In this document: piece by piece, positions 15,796 through 22,969 of the stretch
Position numbering within the stretch: the first letter of the stretch is position 1
Layout of the letters: each line of letters starts with the position of its first letter
Assembly: GCA_002414505.1 (NCBI GenBank)
Contig: DHZF01000082.1
Span: forward strand, 646 to 30,251
Length of the DNA: 29,606 bases
Source: Hyphomonas sp. UBA5111
GTDB lineage: Bacteria; Pseudomonadota; Alphaproteobacteria; Caulobacterales; Hyphomonadaceae
Reading direction: 5' to 3'
Made by a program: the position numbers and the translations under genes
The notes under the pieces: model-generated
What the model saw: only the letters and a program-made list of their open reading frames with translations
Databases searched by the model: none
What the model was told of the DNA's origin: nothing

Positions 15796-16797
15796 ATGAA
15801 CTCTCCAATCCGTAAAGTTGTTGTGACACAGAAATTCTTCGACGAGGAAGCGATTGCTCTCCTGGAGTCCAAAGGATGCGAGGTCGACATCGCCACATTG
15901 CCCGAAGGCAAGGGGGAGGCGGATCTGGATGTGGATGATATTTGCCAGCTGCTTGCCGGGGCAGGCGGCTGGATCGTCGGGCACGCCCGCGTCACCCGCG
16001 AGGTTCTGGAGGCATTGCCGGATCTTGCGATCATATCCCGGCGCGGCGTGGGATATGAAAAGGTCGATACGGTGGCGGCTGAGGCGCTCGGCAAGGTCGT
16101 CACAATCGCTGCAGGGGGAAACAATGACTCCGTGGCCGACCAGGTGATTGGCATGATGATCAGTCTGGGACGCCGCTATCGGGAGGCGCAGATAGCGATG
16201 AATGCCGGAAAATGGAATATTCTGGTAGGCACTGAACTTTTTCGGAAAACGGTTGGCATCATCGGCTTTGGCCGCATCGGCCGCAGTCTTGCCCAGAGGT
16301 TGCAGGGCTTTGACGCAGAAATCCTGGTCTGCACCCCCCGCCTGGCCAGCGCGGATATCGATTCGTTTGGGTTGAAACAGGTGGATTTTGAAACGCTGCT
16401 GGAGCGTTCGGATTATATTTCGGTTCATGCGCCGCTCACGCCGGAGACCCGGCACATGATTGATGCCGATGCGCTTGCCAGGATGAAACCCAGCGCGGCG
16501 ATTATCAACACGGCGCGGGGCGGGCTTGTGGATGATCGCGCTCTGCTCGCGGCCCTGCAAGCTGGCCGGATCCTTGGCGCCGGGCTCGACGTGTTCGAAA
16601 GCGAGGCCGACCCGACAATGATGCCGGTTACAGAGGCATTGATTGACCTGCCTAACGTGATCGCCGCGCCCCATTCAGGCGCGTCGACTCATGAGGCACT
16701 CCAAAGGACCAATATGATCGCCGCCCAATGCGTCGTGGATGTACTCGACGGCAAGGTGCCCTCTATGGGTCAATGCGTGGCGGATGGGCGGAAATGA
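15796..16797 (+). CDS. D-isomer specific 2-hydroxyacid dehydrogenase
   Basis: This 333-residue protein is an NAD(P)-dependent D-2-hydroxyacid dehydrogenase of the SerA/glyoxylate reductase family. The Rossmann motif GFGRIG sits in the middle of the chain, and the catalytic triad is visible as Arg241 (NTARGG), Glu270 (DVFESE) and His293 (APHSGAS). It lacks a C-terminal ACT domain, so it is not a full-length feedback-regulated SerA. A GGAAAG precedes the ATG by about five bases. It is last in the GPH-LeuCD operon and probably oxidises the 2-hydroxyacid formed by LeuCD, or reduces a 2-oxoacid. Which direction and which acid are not visible. Confidence 0.88.
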   Translation: MNSPIRKVVVTQKFFDEEAIALLESKGCEVDIATLPEGKGEADLDVDDICQLLAGAGGWIVGHARVTREVLEALPDLAIISRRGVGYEKVDTVAAEALGKVVTIAAGGNNDSVADQVIGMMISLGRRYREAQIAMNAGKWNILVGTELFRKTVGIIGFGRIGRSLAQRLQGFDAEILVCTPRLASADIDSFGLKQVDFETLLERSDYISVHAPLTPETRHMIDADALARMKPSAAIINTARGGLVDDRALLAALQAGRILGAGLDVFESEADPTMMPVTEALIDLPNVIAAPHSGASTHEALQRTNMIAAQCVVDVLDGKVPSMGQCVADGRK

Positions 16798-16816
16798 GAA
16801 ACTCTGGCTGAGGTGC

Positions 16817-16831
16817 CGCGCGGGCAGCGCG
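16817..16831 (+). terminator. Weak hairpin after the LeuCD-dehydrogenase operon
   Basis: CGCGC (16817-16821) pairs with GCGCG (16827-16831) around a five-base loop, twenty bases after the dehydrogenase stop. The following bases, CGATTTGAT, are only modestly T-rich, so this is at best a weak intrinsic terminator. Confidence 0.3.
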
Positions 16832-16872
16832 CGATTTGATCGCAGTCTGAGACGTACTCTTCCGCGGAAACG

Positions 16873-16971
16873 GAGACGGGTTCAAATTTGTCAGATGGCC
16901 TAGCTGGCCACCCGCAGATCCGAAAATAGGTCTGACAACACCCGTGTCTCAACCCTGCCCGATAATCGGGC
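16873..16971. promoter_or_regulatory. Nested inverted repeats upstream of the RND operon
   Basis: TTGTCAGA (16888-16895) pairs perfectly with TCTGACAA (16931-16938), and outside them ACGGGT (16876-16881) pairs with ACCCGT (16940-16945). Inside the loop TGGCC (16896-16900) pairs with GGCCA (16906-16910). A further compact palindrome, GCCCGAT-A-ATCGGGC, lies at 16957-16971. The last has the size and shape of a dimeric repressor site and lies just upstream of the putative efflux promoter. The larger nested set could be a bidirectional terminator, a structured leader or debris of a small mobile repeat. Confidence 0.45.
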
Positions 16972-16990
16972 CTAACGAAGATGTGAGGAC

Positions 16991-17019
16991 TTTAACCGTC
17001 GATTATAACTGGATACTAA
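16991..17019 (+). promoter_or_regulatory. Putative sigma70-type promoter of the RND operon
   Basis: TTTAAC (16991-16996) and TACTAA (17014-17019) are separated by 17 bases and lie 25 bases before the ATG of the efflux operon. No strong ribosome-binding site follows; AGGG sits about 15 bases before the start codon. Confidence 0.35.
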
Positions 17020-17043
17020 GGCCCGCTAGGGTAAACGACCCCT

Positions 17044-18471
17044 ATGAGATGTGTCTATTATCCGGCTTCCATATGTATTGCTGCCATTGTTCTGGCGGGC
17101 TGCGCGACTGCGCCTCCTGGTCCGACGATGCCAGATGTGCCGGTTGAGGGAGCATATCTGTCAGAGACAGCGGGCCTAAGCCTCAAGGTCGACTGGTGGA
17201 AACAATTTGACGATCCGACGCTGGACGCCCTGATCGAGCAGTCATTGTCCGCAAACAAGTCACTCGAACAGGCTGCAGCCAACATACGGGTTGCTGAAGC
17301 ACTCGCCTCGGGCGCTCGACTTGACCGGAGCTATTCTGCCTTCACCTCGCTCGGCGGAGATATTGGGCGAACTGCGCGGCCGGGCCAGGATGTGAATGTC
17401 TCGGTTCAGGGCGAGCTTGGCGCGAGTTGGGAATTCGACGCCTTCGGTCGAATTGAAGCCCAAATTGCTGCGGCGGAATTTGATATCGAAGCGGCTCGCC
17501 AGGCGCGCCGGGATATCGCGGTGATCGTTGTGAGCGAAACAGCGCGAAATTATGTGCAATTGCGCGGGGCGCAAAGGCGTCTTGCGGTCGCCCGGAAGAA
17601 TGCCGAGACCCAGTCCGAGGGATTGGATCTGTTGCAGACGCTCTTCGAGAATGGTCGGGCAACCCGGCTGGATATGGAGCGGGCAGAGGCGCAGTATCGC
17701 ACAACCCTGGCCTCGCTTCCTCGTTATGAGGCTGCAATCCAGTCCTCCAGAAGCGCGCTTGCCGCATTGACCGCACAGCCGGCGAATGCGCCCTCCGGCC
17801 TCGTGAGTGAGTTGGTTGCTGGCGCCGCCGACATCCCGGAACATCGCGGTGCGATCATGACGGGATCGGTTGAAGACCTCGTCCGTCGCCGTCCGGATAT
17901 CCGCGGCGCTGAAGCGGCGATAGCGCGCCAATTGGCACTCGGTGAAGCTGCGCGTGCGGATTTGTTCCCGACGATAACCGTAAACGCGAACGTGCTGGCG
18001 CTCTTTGATGATACCAATGACATCGGCGACCTCACGAGCTTCGGATTTGGAATTGGTCCATCCATAAGGTGGGCCGGGCCCGACCTCAGGCGGGTGCGGG
18101 CGAATATTGAGGCTTCCGATGCTCGCAGCGAGGCGGTGATTGCGCAATATGAACAGACAGTGTTGAATGCGCTCAGCGAAGTCGAAGCCGCTCTCTCGGA
18201 ATACACGAATGAGTTGAAGCGACGCGACGATCTGCAAAGAGCGGCGGCATCAGCGCAGCGCGCGATTGAGCTTGCACGCTTGCGGTTCGAAGAAGGTCTA
18301 GACGATTATCTGGATGTGCTCGAGGCTCAGAGAACTTTGTTGACGGCGGAAGATCAATTGGCCGAAAGCCGACTTCAATCATCCAATCGGGCCATTGCAG
18401 CGTATCGAGCCCTGGGTGGAATAGAAATGCCGGACGAATATGGGATGACCCCCGCAGTCGCGTTGGAATAG
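17044..18471 (+). CDS. RND efflux outer-membrane lipoprotein (NodT/OprM family)
   Basis: This 475-residue protein is an outer-membrane factor of the TolC/NodT family that forms the exit duct of a tripartite pump. It has a lipoprotein signal with the lipobox VLAGC, so Cys20 would be acylated. The mature part shows the two internally repeated OEP halves, with WWKQFDDPTLDALIEQSL near the N-terminus, GASWEFDAFGRIEA, VEDLVRRRPDIRGAEAAIARQLALGEAARADLFPT split over the middle, and a second long coiled-coil helix near 380-430. It starts at 17044 with a weak ribosome site and lies two bases before the adaptor gene. An operon with the outer-membrane gene first is less common than adaptor-first. Confidence 0.9.
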   Translation: MRCVYYPASICIAAIVLAGCATAPPGPTMPDVPVEGAYLSETAGLSLKVDWWKQFDDPTLDALIEQSLSANKSLEQAAANIRVAEALASGARLDRSYSAFTSLGGDIGRTARPGQDVNVSVQGELGASWEFDAFGRIEAQIAAAEFDIEAARQARRDIAVIVVSETARNYVQLRGAQRRLAVARKNAETQSEGLDLLQTLFENGRATRLDMERAEAQYRTTLASLPRYEAAIQSSRSALAALTAQPANAPSGLVSELVAGAADIPEHRGAIMTGSVEDLVRRRPDIRGAEAAIARQLALGEAARADLFPTITVNANVLALFDDTNDIGDLTSFGFGIGPSIRWAGPDLRRVRANIEASDARSEAVIAQYEQTVLNALSEVEAALSEYTNELKRRDDLQRAAASAQRAIELARLRFEEGLDDYLDVLEAQRTLLTAEDQLAESRLQSSNRAIAAYRALGGIEMPDEYGMTPAVALE

Positions 18472-18473
18472 AT

Positions 18474-19577
18474 ATGTTATTGAGAAACTTGCCTTTCGTA
18501 TTGGTTGCTTTGGTTCTTTCCGTGCTGCCCGCCCATGGTCAGGGCGGCGGTCCGGCGAGTGTATTTGTCGAACCGGTGCAGGAGCGCAGCTTCGCGATGA
18601 GAATTGAAGCGTTGGGTACGCTCGAACCCAATGAGCAAGTCGACCTGACCCTGAATGCGGCCGACCGCGTGCGGGCGATTTATTTCGACGACGGGGACCG
18701 TGTGAAGCAGGGGAAGACCTTGCTCTCCCTCGCGCAGCGCGAACAGGCGGCTCTTGTTGAGGCAGCTGAAGCGACGCTCGATGAAGCGCGGCGTCAGCAG
18801 GAACGGCTCGCGCGCCTTGCCGACCAGCAGGCCGTTTCCCAGTCCGAACTGGACCAGGCCAATCGTAATCTGGACAGCGCTGCTGCGCAGTTACGCGCGG
18901 TACAGTCGCGTCAGCGGGATCGTGTGCTGGTCGCTCCCTTCGATGGGGTGCTCGGCTTTCGCATGGTCAGTGTGGGGTCATATGTCCAGCCTGGCGATGT
19001 CGTGGCGCGCCTGATTGATGATAGTGAGATGAATCTGGATTTTTTGGTGCCATCGACCTACCTGCGAACCTTGGCAAAAGGGACGGCGATTGAGGCCAGG
19101 ACAGACGACCTGCCCGGCGAAATCTTCAATGGCACTGTTGCCTCCATTGATAATGCAATCGATCCGGTAACACGCTCGGTTCGTGTGCGTGCAACCTTGC
19201 CCAATCCGGACCGTGTTCTGATATCGGGAATGTTTGTGCAGGTCACCTTGGTGGCAGATCCGCGACAAGCCTTGTCGGTTCCGGAAGAGGCCATACAGCC
19301 GGTTGGGCCTCGCACCTTTGTGTTCGTGGTTGAAGAGGAGGGAGGCCAACTGGTCGCTCGCCGAAAGGAAGTGACGCTCGGGCTTCGCCAAGAGGGTCAT
19401 GTCGAGGTGCTGTCTGGTTTAGTAGCGGGCGAGAGTGTCATCACCGAGGGCATCATTCGTGTTCGGGAAGGCGCCGCCGTGGAAATCCGTGACCAGTCAA
19501 TGCTGCTTCCCAAGGCGGTGAGTGGCAAGAATGGTAGCGGCGGCACGGCCGGATCTGCTGCTTCTTCGGGCCGCTAG
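18474..19577 (+). CDS. RND efflux periplasmic adaptor (membrane fusion protein)
   Basis: This 367-residue protein is a HlyD/AcrA-type adaptor linking the pump to the outer-membrane channel. It has a signal peptide (about residues 1-22), the lipoyl half ALGTLEPNEQVDLTL and YFDDGDRVKQGKTLL, a short Gln/Ala-rich coiled-coil hairpin (about 80-145), the returning lipoyl half VLVAPFDGVLGFRMVSVG, a beta-barrel domain and a membrane-proximal domain. No lipobox is seen, so it is likely anchored only by its partners. It starts two bases after the lipoprotein gene stop and ends two bases before the pump gene. Confidence 0.9.
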   Translation: MLLRNLPFVLVALVLSVLPAHGQGGGPASVFVEPVQERSFAMRIEALGTLEPNEQVDLTLNAADRVRAIYFDDGDRVKQGKTLLSLAQREQAALVEAAEATLDEARRQQERLARLADQQAVSQSELDQANRNLDSAAAQLRAVQSRQRDRVLVAPFDGVLGFRMVSVGSYVQPGDVVARLIDDSEMNLDFLVPSTYLRTLAKGTAIEARTDDLPGEIFNGTVASIDNAIDPVTRSVRVRATLPNPDRVLISGMFVQVTLVADPRQALSVPEEAIQPVGPRTFVFVVEEEGGQLVARRKEVTLGLRQEGHVEVLSGLVAGESVITEGIIRVREGAAVEIRDQSMLLPKAVSGKNGSGGTAGSAASSGR

Positions 19578-19579
19578 CT

Positions 19580-22500
19580 ATGTTGCTGTCGGATACATCG
19601 ATCAAGCGCCCCGTATTTGCGTCGGTGCTGGCGCTTATTCTCGTGATCTTCGGCATGGTCTCTTTTGACCGCCTGCCCTTGAGAGAATATCCGGATATCG
19701 ATGCGCCGATTGTCTCCATCAATACGAGTTATCCGGGGGCATCTGCGAGTGTCGTAGAGACACGTATTACCCAAATTATCGAAGATCGCATCGCCGGTGT
19801 TGAAGGCATTCGCTACATCGATTCCAATTCGAGCGATGGCCGCTCGCGCATAAGCGTGGAGTTCGGAATCGACCAGGATATTGATGTGGCCGCGAATGAT
19901 ATCCGCGACCGGATCTCGGGTGTGCTGGATAACCTTCCGGAAGATACTGACCCGCCAGAAGTCGAAAAAGCCGACTCCAATGATGATGTCATTATCTGGC
20001 TGAACCTCGCTAGTGAGGCGATGACGACGCCTGAACTGTCCGATTACGCTCAACGATATCTGGTGGATCGGTTCTCTGCCCTGGACGGTGTTGCGCGTGT
20101 GCGGGTGGGCGGTTCACGAGACTATGCGCTCCGTGTCTGGATTGACCGCAGAGCGCTTGCGGCACGTAACCTCACAGTGGCCGAGATCGAGCGGGCATTG
20201 CGCAGCGAGAACATCGAAGCGCCGGCGGGCAGCCTTGAATCCGAAAAACGTACGTTCACCGTTCGCATTGATCGCACCTTCAAGACACCAGAGGAATTTT
20301 CCGCGCTGGTGATCGCCGAGGGAGATGACGGGTATTTGGTGCGGTTGGGAGACGTGGCGCGGGTTGAGCGCGGCACGGTGGAAGACCGCAACATGTTCCG
20401 GGGCAATGGTGTTCCGATGGTTGGGCTTGGTATCATCAAGCAGTCGACGGCCAATACGGTCGAAGTTGCAGCCGGAGCACGCGAACTTGCCGACCGGCTG
20501 AACGAGACGCTTCCGGAAGGCATGGTGATTGCGCGGAGTTTCGACAGTTCAGTCTTCATCGATGCCTCCATTCGCGAAGTCTACATGACGCTGGCCATTG
20601 CGGTGGCACTGGTGACCTTGGTGATATTCATGTTCCTGGGCAGTGTTCGGGCGACCATTATCCCGGCGGTGACGGTGCCTATCTCGATTGTCGCGACCTT
20701 CATCGTTCTCTACGCATTGGGATTGTCCGTCAATTTGCTGACATTGCTCGCGCTGGTTCTCGCAATCGGACTTGTCGTGGATGATGCGATTGTCGTGCTG
20801 GAGAACATTGTTCGCCGCATCGAGGAAGAAGGTGAGACGCCGCTCGTTGCCGCATTCCGCGGCACACGGCAGGTTGGCTTTGCGGTCGTGGCCACGACCC
20901 TCGTGCTGATCGCGGTATTTGTCCCGATCACGTTCATGCAAGGGGATGTCGGGCGCTTGTTCACGGAATTTGCCCTGACCATGGCCGCTGCCGTTGCATT
21001 CTCCAGTATCCTGGCATTGACGCTCGCACCCATGCTGGCCTCCAAACTCCTGAAGCGGGAGAAGAGTACCGGACTGTTCGCGGCCATGCCCAATGCCATC
21101 GACCGGGGATTCGGTCGTCTCCGCACCGGATATGGCTGGATGCTGGATCGTCTCATCAGGAGGCCAATTGTGGTGGGCCTCATTCTGCTCGGCCTGTTCG
21201 CAGGGGCTTACGGCCTGTCGCAGACCATTGAGCAGGAATATGTCCCGGTCGAAGATCGTGGGGCGTTTTTCGTAAGCATTCGTGGACCTGAAGGGGCGTC
21301 CTATGAATACATGGAACGCTATATGGATGAAATCGAGCGCCGATTGATTCCGTATACAGAGAGTGGTGAGGTGAGCCGTCTCTTGTTGCGGGCGCCCGGT
21401 TTTGGCAGTTCCTCCTTCAATCAGGGGTTCGTTGTTGTCGTGCTGGATGACTGGGGCAGGCGTCGACCGGCGAACGACATCATAGCTGAGGTAAATGGCA
21501 AGCTGTCCGACCTGCCGGGCATTCGGGCATTCGCCATCATGCGGCAAGGGCTTGGCGGAGGCACTGGCAAGCCGGTGCAATTTGTCCTGGGCGGGCCTTC
21601 CTATGAAGTGCTGACGGAATGGCGGGACCAGTTCATCACGGCGCTCGAAGAGGACAATCCAGGCCTTGTCGACATCGACTGGGACTACAAGGAGACCCAG
21701 CCGCAATACCGGATTCAGGTGGACTATGATCGCGCTGCTGATCTGGGTGTGACGGTGACCGATATCGGCGTGACACTTCAGACCATGCTCGGCTCGCGGC
21801 GCGTGACCACGTATATTGATGATGGCGAAGAATATGATGTCATCCTCGAAGGCCTGAGATCGGAGCAAAACACACCGAATGATATCCAGAATATCTATGT
21901 GCGCTCGGCTCGATCAGGCGAGCTGATCCCATTGTCCAATCTGGTGACAATTCGTCCGATAGCGGATAGCCCGACCTTGAACCGGTACAACCGGGTGCGG
22001 GCAATCACCATTGAGGCGGGGCTTGCGGAGGGCGCCTCGCTCGGCACCGTGCTCGACGCCATGCAGGCCAAGGCCCGCGAAGTGTTGCCGCAAGAGGCCA
22101 CATTGGACTTCAAGGGGCAATCCCTCGATTTCAAGACGTCTGGCCAGTCCCTCATATTCGTATTCATCACGGGTCTGCTGATCGTCTTCCTCGTGCTTGC
22201 AGCGCAATTCGAGAGCTACCGTCACCCAATCATCATCATGTTGTGTGTGCCCGCCACACTGGCCGGAGGGATGCTTGGTATCTGGCTGACGGGAAACTCC
22301 CTGAATATCTACACGCAGATTGGTCTGATCATGTTGATTGGCTTGGCGGCCAAGAATGGCATCCTGATCGTGGAATTCGCGAACCAGCTGCGCGACGAAG
22401 GCCGACCCTTTTACGAGGCCATCAAGGAGGCATCGCTCGCGCGCTTCAGGCCAATCGTGATGACGAGTTTGACCACAGCAGCCGGGGCGCTTCCGCTGAT

Positions 22501-22708
22501 CCTGTCGAGCGGGGCTGGCGCAGAAACGCGATCTGCGATTGGCATCCTGATCCTGTTCGGAGTCATAGCAGCGGCTCTGGTGACGGTGTTGTTCGTGCCG
22601 ACGGCTTACGCGCTGATCGCTCGGGGGTCTGGCTCTCCGGGGGATGTCGCCCGCAAACTGGAGTCGGAAAGCCAGGCGACGAATAATGCGCCCATCCCTG
22701 CCGAATAG
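19580..22708 (+). CDS. RND efflux pump, HAE-1 family inner-membrane permease
   Basis: This 1042-residue protein is an AcrB-type proton-driven antiporter. Its architecture is an N-terminal membrane helix, a large periplasmic porter loop, six helices, a second porter loop and six helices. The proton relay is intact: Asp401 and Asp402 in LVVDDAIVVLEN and Lys925 in GLAAKNGILI. KRPVFASVLALILVIFG and LREYPDID are typical of the N-terminus. HAE-1 members export lipophilic antibiotics, bile acids, dyes or solvents; the actual cargo is not visible. It is the last of the operon. No regulator is coded next to this operon, which is unusual because such pumps often have a divergent TetR gene. Confidence 0.92.
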   Translation: MLLSDTSIKRPVFASVLALILVIFGMVSFDRLPLREYPDIDAPIVSINTSYPGASASVVETRITQIIEDRIAGVEGIRYIDSNSSDGRSRISVEFGIDQDIDVAANDIRDRISGVLDNLPEDTDPPEVEKADSNDDVIIWLNLASEAMTTPELSDYAQRYLVDRFSALDGVARVRVGGSRDYALRVWIDRRALAARNLTVAEIERALRSENIEAPAGSLESEKRTFTVRIDRTFKTPEEFSALVIAEGDDGYLVRLGDVARVERGTVEDRNMFRGNGVPMVGLGIIKQSTANTVEVAAGARELADRLNETLPEGMVIARSFDSSVFIDASIREVYMTLAIAVALVTLVIFMFLGSVRATIIPAVTVPISIVATFIVLYALGLSVNLLTLLALVLAIGLVVDDAIVVLENIVRRIEEEGETPLVAAFRGTRQVGFAVVATTLVLIAVFVPITFMQGDVGRLFTEFALTMAAAVAFSSILALTLAPMLASKLLKREKSTGLFAAMPNAIDRGFGRLRTGYGWMLDRLIRRPIVVGLILLGLFAGAYGLSQTIEQEYVPVEDRGAFFVSIRGPEGASYEYMERYMDEIERRLIPYTESGEVSRLLLRAPGFGSSSFNQGFVVVVLDDWGRRRPANDIIAEVNGKLSDLPGIRAFAIMRQGLGGGTGKPVQFVLGGPSYEVLTEWRDQFITALEEDNPGLVDIDWDYKETQPQYRIQVDYDRAADLGVTVTDIGVTLQTMLGSRRVTTYIDDGEEYDVILEGLRSEQNTPNDIQNIYVRSARSGELIPLSNLVTIRPIADSPTLNRYNRVRAITIEAGLAEGASLGTVLDAMQAKAREVLPQEATLDFKGQSLDFKTSGQSLIFVFITGLLIVFLVLAAQFESYRHPIIIMLCVPATLAGGMLGIWLTGNSLNIYTQIGLIMLIGLAAKNGILIVEFANQLRDEGRPFYEAIKEASLARFRPIVMTSLTTAAGALPLILSSGAGAETRSAIGILILFGVIAAALVTVLFVPTAYALIARGSGSPGDVARKLESESQATNNAPIPAE

Positions 22709-22733
22709 ACATCATTGTTAGTCGGGCGCTGAG

Positions 22734-22756
22734 ATTGTGGAGCATTCACCCACAAT
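22734..22756 (+). terminator. Hairpin after the RND operon
   Basis: ATTGTGG (22734-22740) pairs exactly with CCACAAT (22750-22756) around a nine-base loop, 26 bases after the pump stop codon. No T run follows, so it may slow or protect the transcript end rather than be a strong intrinsic terminator. Confidence 0.35.
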
Positions 22757-22840
22757 AGCCAGATCATGGCATCGTTTCTCTTGAAGGCATAGCTCTCAGC
22801 CATTCGATGGCGGTAGCCCGGTGAGAAAGGGACGAGTTCA

Positions 22841-22908
22841 CCTTCGTTCCGAAGGCTCTTGGGTGCGTTTAATAATAACTCTATTCAAATAGATTAATCA
22901 AATATACT
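22841..22908 (+). promoter_or_regulatory. Palindromes and AT-rich promoter region of TonB receptor 2
   Basis: The 261-base region before the second receptor holds CCTTCG-TTC-CGAAGG (22841-22855), a perfect short hairpin. It is followed by an unusually AT-rich stretch with the perfect palindrome GATTAATC (22892-22899) and a good -10 hexamer TATACT (22903-22908). No convincing -35 is seen at 16-18 bases, which suggests an activator-dependent or repressor-covered promoter. The TetR protein coded at 27156 is a natural candidate to bind GATTAATC, which is inference. Confidence 0.4.
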
Positions 22909-22969
22909 CTCACCATATGCCTGGGCAGAGACTCGGGGTGAAAATGGACTACTGGGAGGAAACATAACA

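Noticed and set aside
20549..21868. Minus-strand frame of 439 codons opposite the RND pump
   Set aside because: Antisense shadow with His/Asp/Arg-rich composition and no motif.
22606..22803. Minus-strand 65-codon frame reaching into the receptor 2 upstream region
   Set aside because: No ribosome site, mostly opposite the pump gene, no similarity recognised.
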